A stretch of 64,000 nucleotides of DNA. Origin: Prostheceraeus crozeri (lineage: Eukaryota > Platyhelminthes > Polycladida > Euryleptidae). The position numbers and the translations under genes were made by a program. Below the pieces are notes generated by a model, which was not told the origin of the DNA, ran no database searches, and worked only from the letters and a program-made list of their open reading frames with translations. Positions 35,601-47,600 of this stretch are shown one piece after another. The DNA is taken from the NCBI GenBank assembly GCA_907163375.1, contig CAJQUW010001420.1:682001-746000 (forward strand), given 5' to 3'. Numbering within the stretch: position 1 is the stretch's first letter; the number at the start of each line of letters is the position of its first letter.

Positions 35601-38600
35601 AATCCAATTTGTCAAACAATTACTATTTCTTGCATTTCAACAATCTCCAAAGCAATAACTACATGTAGGCTACACTATGATGAAGCACTAGAGTGCCACA
35701 ATGGGTATGAAACTTGTTTGATGTTGTAATGCACTAATAGTTATTTATTCACGCTTTTAAGGGCCTCAGTCCATATTGTATCCATATTGCCTCTCGGTAG
35801 TTGTTTCGTTCTTCTGTGTCCTCGTCTTCAGAGGTCGAGGTCTCCTTGTAATCATTATTATACCTTTTTCCAGTTAGCAAAATGTTCACTCAACGTCCTA
35901 ATTAGGAGTTATTGAGAGAATGACGCTAGGTGCCTGAGGGACGTTTCCTGATGACTCATTTTACTTGATTTGTTATGTTCAATGAAATTGATATGCTTCA
36001 CATTAAAATTATCGCTGAATAGCAGCTCGATCCCTACTCTAAAGAAAAGCTTTTCACAGAGCACTTATGGTAGTAGTTGATCATATTCTAAGTGCTGTAG
36101 TAGAAATATGTAGTGAATAAGAAATTGGCCGATTTTTTAGTCCTTCAAACACTAATCTCCTGAAATAATTAATTTAGAAACCGGCCACCCGTCGGCCGCT
36201 TCGGAAAAATAAATAATTGGCCGTTTTTTTCGCCAATACGGAATGTATGCAGTTTGGATTAGGCTATTTGTAGTGATTAGTCACTCAAAATTGGACTCAG
36301 TTGGACCTGCTTGAATCACAGAATTAGATTCATCTGCGCGCGCTTCGGTTTCCCAGAAAGGAAGAATTGTATGTAACCTTACTATCAAAATGGCACATCA
36401 CAGACTTTGACAACTTGCTCCTTCTCGAATGGATAATTCGTGTATCACTTGCTATTGGAAATGGCAAACAATAAGCTGTCAGCAGAGGACACCAGAGCCG
36501 GTGAGAGATGCGTGCGTGCTGTGATATCACTTCGCACACAACAAAACATACCGGTACATCGATGCCTGGCTTCAATTCATTGAATGCACTGTACAGTGAG
36601 CAATGCCGATGAGAGGATGTGAAAACATCAAGTGAACTAATTTTCGTACGTCTGCTACTTTCTTTAATAATGATCGGAAGGGCCAACATTATGGATAAAA
36701 CTTGTGCGCAATGATCTGAATTCTTCGAATCTGAAGGAATTTTGGCAATCGAAGCACTTTGCCGGAACTCACATTAATCCGCAAGCGACGCACGACTTTT
36801 TTCCTATCTCTGTAAGGTATTAGGAATTCCTTTTTGCCCACTTAATAGGTTCCTCGATGTGACGTCAATTTCGTATTAATCACACTTCTAGCAAACCGAA
36901 GCAGATAAACAAAATATTTAATTCTGTGGCTTGAATTGTCAGTCATAATATAAAAATTATTTCCTCATTAGTTGCATGCTCCCAATCACTTCATCAGTAA
37001 AGGGATAAGTAATTGTTGCTGATGAATATGAAACCTATTTCCAGGACTCTGATTGAAGGAGATGCAAAAGCGGGATTCACTATCTTCTGGGCAGACGAAG
37101 GTCTTGATACAGGACCGATATTGTTGCAAGAAGAAACAGACCTGGATATCAATGATAATGTTGATAGTATTTACAACCGTTTTCTTTACCCTGCTGGCGT
37201 CCAGGCTATGGTAAGAATTGCTCATGTCATGTTCTGCATGGTTCGATTGTTTGATTAATGTGTGAGCACTTTATATACCGATGTTATTGCTGTTTTGAAC
37301 TTGAATCTGTCTAATGAACGTTGCCTATTCCTCCTTCACATGTGATTTCATTGACGTTGCATAAGAGCAGAGATTATTAATTCATATCAACGATAACATT
37401 GTTCTACGAGTAGTTGACCTGCTAGTAGTGAAAATTACTGGAATATACCCTCGACGAAGTCCGAAGTTCACTAATTCTTAATGGCTGAGAAGTACAGTTA
37501 CATGTAGATTGATGTCCATTTATGGATTCATTTTCTGATAATGCGTGTCTACTTGATCGACTAGACAGATCGATTTACTCATTAGTGGATACGATGATCA
37601 ACCAGTTCTATTCAGTTAATGGGCGCCGTGAGATAAAACCAGTCATGTTTGATAACAGACCTTGCTTTCATACTGTGCCAGCTGTTTGGATAGTTGAAAA
37701 AATGACATAACATTATCTGTTCTGAAATTCATTGCACGTTTATCTACGTAATTATTTCCGAATAATCTACACTGTTCGTCTGCTTGTTAGAAAAATGGGA
37801 TGTAAATAACAACCCTATTGAAAGTGCTTTCAAAAGACAGGCTTAGAAATTGCTACGAATAAAATTTTCGGTACTTCTATTGTTTCCCCCACCCACATTT
37901 TTCAAGTTTTCAAAAATCATCAAATTTCGCCAAAGTTTGTCACATTGGGTTTAAAATAGACTTGATCTGTCTCTGAGTGACACTACAGCACCACGGAGAA
38001 GTCTTACTTGAACCCTGGGATGAAGGATTGGTCCTTGGATACTCAGTTAGAATACAAGGTGCAGCTGTGATCATGAACTTCGTGTGATTGTTGTCTGCAG
38101 ACAAATGACGAGCAGTTGTCTAATACTGAGGCTGTGAATGTTCTACAATTCAGATAAGAGGAGTTTTACGTACTCAACGCTATGCGTCGTAAGTGAGACT
38201 GCCCGTAGGAGCAAGAGAAGATCGTTGACGATGCATCACTTCCGGTGTCAAAAACAGAAATGTGGGGGGGGGGTTGGAAGAATAGAGGTAGCAAATTTTC
38301 TTATACAAATATTCAATTTTCAATTAATTTCCCTAAATTTTGCTATTTTCATTTGAGAAATTCATTACATGGTCTTTATCAAGTCGTTTGGTAGTCAACC
38401 AAATATACAGTATATAGGCCTATATATCAACCAAATAGTCAACCACAGGAATTCGTGTTGTTTGCTCAACAAGGTGAGAAAATTACCATTCGATTAATTG
38501 TCGCAGTGTAAGTTTTAATTTAATCCCGTAATTAAAATACAAGCTGCTAAAATATATGTGTAGTTCTATTATTAAGGAACATTGGGTAAAAACACATAAG

Positions 38601-41600
38601 CATATGGTGGGTACCAAAAATATGACACGAGTAAAGAAGCGCAATGCTCATTTTGAGATTACATTGTCCTTAAAAATCAAAAATTTGATCTCAGCATCAC
38701 AGCCGTAATGCAATAATTTAGTCAACAAGAGTCGATGAGAATAGTGCAACACATCACTTTCTCAACCATATCACACGAAACATTTTTTCAAAAAAACAAT
38801 TATGTAGAGCTGTTAGATGCTCAGTTGTAACCTCAGTCGAAAAATGGGAAGAGAAATGAATAGCTGCCATGATTTAATCCGATATCAGGGATCGTCAATA
38901 GACCTTCATATCCGTAGAAAATTGTGTCGATATTGAAAATGAGAGGTGTAATCTAGTCCTGCTGATAATTCCTGACATTGGATAGAATTGCGGCCATTCG
39001 TGTCTCCTCTCGTTTCTCAACTAAGAAAACAATTCAACATCTGATGGTTCTATATAAATTGTGTTTTTCAAAAGCAGCATTTATTGAATATTTACTCAAC
39101 TGACTCACTAACCTAAACGAAATGTCAGAAGTGAAAAGTATCATTTGATTAACTGAAGAAATAAACTTATCGAACTTACTGCGTATCTTACTGATATTTT
39201 TATACTGAATGAGATCTGGCAATTTCTTCTTTAAAAAAGACCGCACAGTGCATGGCACTACCCTAGAATGAAAACATCACTTGGTGATCCATCGTCAGAC
39301 ATTGAAAGGATGCCAGATGTGAATGGGGGATCCAACCTGATCTGACGAACTTCAGTGGGAATTATATCGTATTTAGTCATTGCAGCAGTCAACTGTCATC
39401 TGTCATAATGACGAATGAAGTTGATTGAGTTGGTTGTCTCTTGCAGGGTCGCGCTGTTCAAATGATTGAGAACGGTACTGCACCGCGAATCGTGCAAAGC
39501 GAAGAGGGAGCCACCTACGATGCGATGATCAAAAAAAGTACAGTTGAGATCAAATGGGACCAACCTGCACTGCGCTTGCACAACTTCATCCGAGGTAATG
39601 ACAAGGTGCCTGGAGCTTGGGGAACTATCGATGGAGAGGTAAGAAGTATCGGATGCTCTGCTGGATGAATCCTCTCTTCTCTAAAGAATCACTTCCAACA
39701 TTGTAGAAAGTGACATTCTACGGTTCAAAGCTGTGGGAAGCTGATGCGCCGTCTGGAACCGCTGTAGAAATTGAAGGAGTTGCTGGAAAGGCGATCGTTC
39801 ATGGAGGAGGAATGCTGATCCCCGGCAGTGATGGAAAATTTGTGAGTATGAATTCTAACACCTGAGATTCATGTAAATAGTACTGAGCTTCATTGCCATT
39901 CATTACCAGTCAGATATTTATGCGATAGATGCAAGATGACTTTTTAAAGAAATTGAATTACCTTGAATCAAGTCTGAGGCTATAGATGAACCGTATCAAC
40001 CTAATTGGCTTTTGGACACAATGGGTTGTGATTAATCTGAATCTAAATGTAATCCGTGGCGGAAAACAATCTGATTAAGGAAAAACGAATAGGCTTCCGC
40101 TTGACGAGCGACTTAGAGCTGACGATTAAATGGTGGTGGACAATTTCTCGATGATTCTTTCGAATGTGTTTTCTTGGTGAAAATGGTGCCTCCCTTTCAA
40201 AAATGCACTCTTTTTTCATGCCAATAGACCTACATAACTAAGAGGTGCCTACATTCATTGAAAGGTCCAATAATTTCCAATTACCTTCGCTACCGCCAAC
40301 TTGGCAGTAATACATGTTTGCATAGTAGTTAAACAACAGGGTATCGAACTGATTGCCCAAATGGAGGCACTGCAGGGCCGTAGAGACGGCGTGAGGTGAA
40401 ATTCAAGGAAAGTGACCAGCATGACTTAAGATTGGAGGTTTTTATCTCCTGTGACATAGAAAGGTAGTGACGGAAAATATTATTTTTTATATCGATCAAC
40501 TGCTACAGTATATTAAAAGCAAAGTAATCATCAAGACATGACGTTTAGTTATTCCAATATGAATATCTAAAAGTGATCCGGTAATTGAAAGTAAATATGA
40601 GAACATGCAGGAATTTATTTTTAGAGAAACGTGACTACCTGATGGCTACTCTCTTGTTGACGATTTAGATAAATTCTGTCTTATACAAGGTGTTTCAAAA
40701 GTAGGCTAACAGTTGATTTTGCCCTAGGAAATCTATGTTGACCGTTCTATTGGCGATTTACACCTGAATCAGTCGATGGATATCCATGATCAGTCCAACA
40801 TGAGCCATAGACTTCGAAGTAATTGCTACTATCATTTAGAAGTCTATGCAGTAGCATTCCATTGGCAAAGGAATTTTGAAATCTATCATGGACAAGATAT
40901 AGCACCAATCTGACATTACGTACATGGATATGTTCAATTAATTTGATTTGAATCAAACACTGTTAGTTTGACTTGAAGTGAATTAAACAAGCTTGAAGCT
41001 TTTTTGAATTTGCTGCTTCTGTCATGTCAGGTCATCTAAAAGATGATCAGAGAAAATGGATTTTGAAATCCTTTTGGAAAAACAAGAATGCTGAAAAGGT
41101 GCGAATGGAATGGAGAGATGCCTTTCACAGCAATCCTCCATCAAGATTTGCTATTTATCGCATTCGAGATAAATTTGAAAAGACCGGTTCGGTGGAGAAT
41201 GCACCGAAGTCAGGACGCCCTCGATCAGTTTCAATAACATCAAACGAGGAGCTAGTGGCCCAAACATTTGTTCAAAGTCCGAAGAAGTCAACAAGAAGAG
41301 CCTCATTGGAGTTGGACATTTCTCTAAGCTCTACTTGGAGACTGATGAGGAAAGTTGAGTTGAAACCATACCGACCCAGACTGTTGCAGCACCTTCTACC
41401 GGATGATGCTGAACGACGCTTGCAGTTTGCTGTGCTCATGTTGTCGGAAATTCGGGAGAACCCAGATTTGCTTGACAAGATAGTTTGGTCTGACGAAGCC
41501 AGTTTCAACCTATCAGGTCACGTAAATAGACATAACTGTGTCTACTGGTTCCCTGAAAATCCGCACATGGTATCAACAAATGAGCTGAACCAGCCTGGCT

Positions 41601-44600
41601 TAACCGTCTGGGCCGGTATGTCAAGCAACGGTGTGATTGGGCCAGTATTTTTTGAAAGAACTGTGACGGCTGAGGTGTACCTTCAAATGCTCCAATCTTT
41701 TGCGATTCCTGAGATGCAGTCATTGAACAACTTCAATGAGCTGTACTTTCAGCAGGATGGTGCACCAGCGCATTTTGCAGTGAGTGTCAGAAGCTATCTG
41801 AATGACAATTTTCCAGGAAAGTGGATCGGGAGATGTGGTAGCATCCTTTGGCCTCCCCGCTCTCCCGATCTAACTCCGATGGACTTTTTCTTTTGGGGCG
41901 TTGTAAAGGAGAAAGTGTACGGACGAAAACCTCACACACTTTCTCAACTCCGCTCCTACATCACAGATGCCTGTCAAGAGATCAGTGATGACAGGAACTT
42001 ATGCAGAACTGTGTGCCACAGTGTGGCCGAAAGACTACAAGAATGTGCCGATGTCCATGGTGGACATTTTGAGCATTTGCGTTCGTGAATTTTTGCAACA
42101 TTAAGTTGATCAATTTTTTGATATGTTGAATAGGCCTTGGTTATTCATTTGTTCATTTTTTTGTTAGGAAACCAAGCAAACAAAATGGTAGTTGTTTTAA
42201 TGTTAATACCTTTATTAATTTCAGCCTCCTCTAGGCCATCGTCAGAAGCTTCTGACGATGGTCTAAGAGGAGGCTGGAATTAACAAAGGTGAAGGACATT
42301 TGGATGTCAGCTGTTCTTCCTTCTTCGCCTCCCTGTTTTGTGTTGACGACAGCGTCTTCGTGCACCAGGCTGAGGGGCGCGGAGGACATTCGAATGTCAG
42401 CTGTTCTTCCTTCTCCGCAGTAACACTGAAACAACTACTATCTTGTTTACATGGTTTCCTAATAATTTTTTTTTTGATAGATGTTGGATAGTTATTCGAC
42501 TTCTCATGATCGGTATAGATTCAAATTGGGTTGTAGTGAAATATGTAGGCATGAAAACACTGGAGATCATGAGATATTTTAATATGATTTACGCGATGTC
42601 AAAGAGTATTGAATTTTTGCCCCTTACGAATACAAGGCATATTAGCTATCTGTGGCATCGTGAAAAAGATTATTATGACATAGCTTATTAATCTATAGCA
42701 TTAAGACATAGCTTTTCAAGGCCAATTTCTACTGTTAGCCTACTTTTGAAACACCTTGTATAATGATACCTCGCTCACGCAGCTCAATGAGGTTTTGTTT
42801 ACAAGAGTTTAGCCCTCCGTAGACGTCAAGCAATTGACATCAGGATTCAATGACAAGGAAACATTGATATCCGTACGGCTCCTAAATGCTTAATTCGAAT
42901 AAAAGCGTAGCAAGGGATTAATCAAATTGTTTTAATCTTTAAATCCATGTGTGGAAGAGTCATTCTACAATACAGTGAAATGCACGGATAATTGATGACA
43001 TAATTTTATGAGCATGTTACGAACTTGAAAGCAAGTTGCAGCCGCTCTCCGTCAGACGGGATGTTGCTTCACTCAGTCTCTTCTACAGGTACTATTTCGG
43101 TAGAAGCAGCTCTGCAGTAAATGAGTGCGTACCCAAACCTAAGATCTTCTCCAGAAGCACACGCAGAGCTAATGCACTCACATGCTAGCGCACGTACTGT
43201 GAGTCGCTCGAAAAGCTTTTTTGTTCGCACGGCACAGCTTTGGAATCAGCTTCCCCAGACCACTTTCCCTGACCAATACAATCTTGATACTTTCAAGAGG
43301 CGTGCGAACAGGTTTCTGATGGGGAAAGCTTTATCAGATTAGAAGATCTGTTTTTTTTTCATTTTATTTATTCAAAATAATACAATTTGTTACTTTTCAG
43401 TGAGTAACCCTTAGCTTCGTTCATGCCTCATAGCTGTGCTAGGGGTGAAAATTCAGTAAAAAAATGGATGATCTATGCCATTGGTGGGCAACCAAGTTGG
43501 AATAGGGGGCCACCAATTTTCAAAGGCAGTAGTATAGCCTTGATATTCTTTTATTCATCACTTATAAGTATATATAAGTACTGCTGTACCGTACATGCAT
43601 ATATAGTGGTCGTAATACATACATGTAAATATACGCCATTGTACTTAACTAATTTGTTTAATATTAAGGAATCATAATTTACTTTCCCAAATTCATATGA
43701 GTATTGAATAGCGAGAATAGGCGAATAGAGAAGAGAATAGCGAGAATAGGCTTGTAGCAAATCATGAAAGCTTTTCTTTTGTGTAATTGACCGGTAATTT
43801 GACTTTTTTGGTGATTTGACCGACATTACCTTACCTCATTGAAAAACAACTGTCTGTAAGTACAGTGCAACTATCCGCCTGAAAGCCGCACAAGATAGAA
43901 TTGATTTTGCTACAGTTATTGGTCATGCTACATGTACATACGTGCACATATGTCACCTAAACATCAACGACTTGCAAAAACCGTGCATGGGCTCCACTAA
44001 TGATTGTCGTGTGCTAATGCCAATCGAGTATGTGAAATATTAGTGCAGTAGTATGCAAATGAAATTCAGCAAGAATATTTGAAAAAATGTTGGCCTGTCA
44101 AAATCGTGCGGTTGGATTCCTCCATTCGTTGTCAAGGTCTAATTAATATAGCCTCTTTCTAGGTTTATCGAGGTGTGGTTTATTGCGTAGAGAAGCATGC
44201 TCAGCAGGGCATCGAATACTCTGTGACTTAGCATAAACTCGCACAGGTGATGACCTTCTTGCGCTTGTACGAGAAGATATTCATTACGAAAGGAGTATGG
44301 TTGGATAATTCGAATGTGAATTTTTGTTTTTGTGCCATCATATTACTCATTTAGTTGTTAATGAATGGTTTTGCAAATTCTAAAGAGGATCCTTCACCCT
44401 CAGATGCACCTCTTCAAAGGTCGAAGTCGGAGTGAGTCATTTTCACATCATTGATTCAAATGATGTCCGCGGGCCACTTTAGATATGAGAAGCGGGTGGC
44501 GGGCCACCCAATATGTCGCGGCGGGCCACGTGTTGCTCACCACTGATCTATGCTGTAAAGTTTCGATCGGATATAGTCTGTCGTTGACGGAACCATGACC

Positions 44601-47600
44601 ACCAACGAGTTTTGGATACCGCAAGTTGTTAACCACATTGAAATCGGTAGAATATCTAGTTCAAACTAGTTCGAGTAAATTGATCATGGAATTTTAGTCT
44701 TGATAAACGACATCGTTCTTTCTTTTGAAGCTCGCATTTGTACTTCTGGCACTTTCGCAGGGATTACGATCAATAACAAGTAATTGATAAGATGATCACG
44801 TGATTCCAGTGAAACTGTGACGTCACATTGTACTTGATGCAAGAATGCATTGACCTTATCAGCCGATGTGACGATCGAGTTTCATCATCGAGTAAACAAA
44901 GTCTGTCATTGTAATGTGGATGAATGTTGTCCTGTTCTGACCTGTTCATCTTCTGACTCCGTCGACGGTTCATCTGACCTGAAGGAACATGTCCGATACG
45001 ATGATGCGACGGCCACTGTGGACAAGGAAGGGTGCAGTACGGCAAAGGCAATCCGGTAATAAACTGCTTCGTAATAAGATGAAAATCTTAAATAGATAAC
45101 GGTATGTATATCAAAGTATATGAAAGGTTGAAATAGTTCCCAAGAGATTTTGAGTGAGCAAGCTAATTCGTTAGTAATTTCTAGGGATAAGGACACCAGT
45201 CTCCAGTCTTCGGTCAAAATGACGACAGCTGTCTCTAACTATTAATGTTCGTGAGCATGCTCTTCTAAAGAGCTGATCATAAAAAACGAACCACCTAAAC
45301 TACACTGAAGTTCAATCGATTCTCATGCTTTCTAATCGGGTCACACATCATTCGAGAGTTTGCATTCTCAGCCTGAAATGAGCGATGATGGACTTGCATC
45401 CGCTGTTGTATTTGCTGAGCAGTGCTCAAAATATGAAAATCGCACAATTTACAAATTGCAATTTTTCTATTAGAAAACATGTTAGTATGATGATGAATCA
45501 GGCACCGTGAGAACGAGCATTTTCTGAGCTTTCTTTTGATACACTGGTCATCAAAATCAGTGAACTAGGAAAAAATTAGTGATATCGTGAAGGCATCACA
45601 AAATCATAAGTATTTTGACTGAAAATGTTATATTCTCTTTTTTTCACCAAAATGTTCATGTTTGGTATCTTCAGAATCCTTGTGATGCAGGGAATACGAA
45701 TATGCAAGTATTATTCAAATAAGCTCCATTGCTGTTTTTCAAACTTGTTCAATAATTTTCCTCGTTGCCGCTAAAGTACACAAACAATCTTCAGTCGTGG
45801 TCAGAGAACAGTGACATGCCTTCACTAATTGCTTTGTTTTGAACCTTCGTTCACTTACATATTGTTTGTGCACTTTAACGGTGATGAGAAAAAATATTGA
45901 AGAAGTTTGAAAAATAGCTATTGAACTTAAATGAACATAACTTACATATTAGCATTCTTTGCATCACAAGGATTCTGAAGATACCAAACATGAACATTTT
46001 TGATGAAAAAGTGAGAATACAACATTTCCAGTCAAAATACTTAGACTTGCTCATAACCATCAAGAAGGCGAAATGGATGTGGGCTGGACATATATCCAGA
46101 ATAAAGGACAATAGGTGGACTTGCAACATCACTAATTGGTGCCCTATGGAATGGAAAAGACGCAAAGGAAGACCACCCGCGAGATGGAGAGAATACCTAG
46201 ACTACTTCTGGAACGGTATCGATTGGGGAGGGAAGGCAGAAAACAGGAAAAATTGAAGGATCCACGGCGAGGCCTATCTTCAGAAGTGGAGAACAACAGG
46301 CTGATGATGACGATGATGATGATCAAATGTCGTATACTAATCAATGCTCTTCTGTCGTCTGAAGGCTTAATTTCCCACATTTTCATTTTTGGAAGAACTG
46401 AGCTTTGCCAGAAATCATCGCTCAAGCTTCATGCCGCAGTAGTGAGCAACTGCATTGACGACTCAGAGCTGGTCCCGGCGTGCAATTATAACGGTTGTAT
46501 CTGATTTCACTCGATTTGTGTACTTGTATTAATTGAGAATAACCATCGGATTGTTTAGTCTTCAGCAAACTGGTTAAAAGCTGTCATAAGTCGCAGCCTC
46601 GCTGTTCAGACACCCTTCATCACGTGTAAATTCTAAGCCATGTGATTCTCCTCGGTATCATGTCGTCTGATCTTGTGTTGACCGTCCAAGCAGCCATTTA
46701 GTGGTTCATTTCTCTGACAACACAGCGACAGGAACACGTCAGACGCACCCTCGACGACAGTTCTATTATTAGTTTCGGTTTACGAATACTGTACTAAGTA
46801 AACACCAGCCTTGACGATTTCAAATTTTTACGTGAACGTTTCAATGAATAAACTGTTCGATTGTTCCATCTTAATGGCCTAATTTTGGTTGAAATCCTGT
46901 GGAAAGTAGGTAAAGAAATAAGGAATAAGATTTGAAACGCAAGAATTGCACAACTTTATACAAGTAATACGTAAGTTCGTCGTTCTGCAACTCTAAATCG
47001 CAAGTTTTTGGCGACCAATGTTTATATCATGCATTATTATCTACAAGCGATTACGGAGGCGACAAATAGCCGCCTACGGAGCGACAAAAAGATTAAGGAG
47101 TTGTTGATAAAAAAATCCTTTATCACCAAAAAAAAGCAGAAATTGTTTTGCTCAAGGGAAATGTCAGCACTATTTCAGGGTGATAAGTCATGCCAGAGTC
47201 TGTCTTGTTATTGGTCAGAATTTGCTGATTCAGCTTTTATTTGATGTTCATAGCCTTATTTTGACTCCTAGTATGCCATTGCAGATTTCATATGAAAGAA
47301 CGTCATGAGATATTTAGATATGTCAAATGATGAAAACAAGCAACACAATCACAATGGTTGACCTGTAATGATTGTGGATTTTCATCATTTCATTGCTGAT
47401 GATTTTAAATGTTGCTTTTATTAGAAAGACACTTCGTCTCATTTAGACTCTGCTGTCCACAGAATTAAATATTTTGTTTATCTGCTTCGGTTTGGTAGAA
47501 GTGTGATTACTACGAAATTGACGGCACATAGAGGAACCTATTAAGTGGGCAAGAAGGATTCCCGAATACCTTAAAGAGATATGAAAAAAAGTCGTGTGTC

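Larger units (their letters stand above)
40684..42760 (+). mobile_element. Complete Tc1/mariner-superfamily (pseudo-mariner) transposon, 2077 bp
   Basis: The left end TACAAGGTGTTTCAAAAGTA... and the inverted right end are identical for 30 bases, and partly alike for about 15 more. TA flanks both sides (40682-40683, 42761-42762). A single uninterrupted transposase frame runs 41024-42088. Between the frame and the right end are a 40-bp palindrome (42209-42289) and two 36-base direct repeats. Perfect ends plus an open frame make this look young and possibly still mobile. Confidence 0.92.

Noticed and set aside
36330-36689. 119-codon minus-strand frame, and a similar frame at 47826-48035
   Set aside because: Both lie inside MITE family A copies and are chance frames in non-coding element DNA.
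44850-45059. 69-codon frame with several Cys ([14 protein letters not shown]...) ending near a GTAATA
   Set aside because: No domain recognised, no convincing acceptor in frame, and the ALDH1L protein is continuous without it.
46144-46425. Minus-strand frame with repeated Ile/Ser
   Set aside because: It is the complement of the RTE-like tail and its GAT-rich simple repeat.
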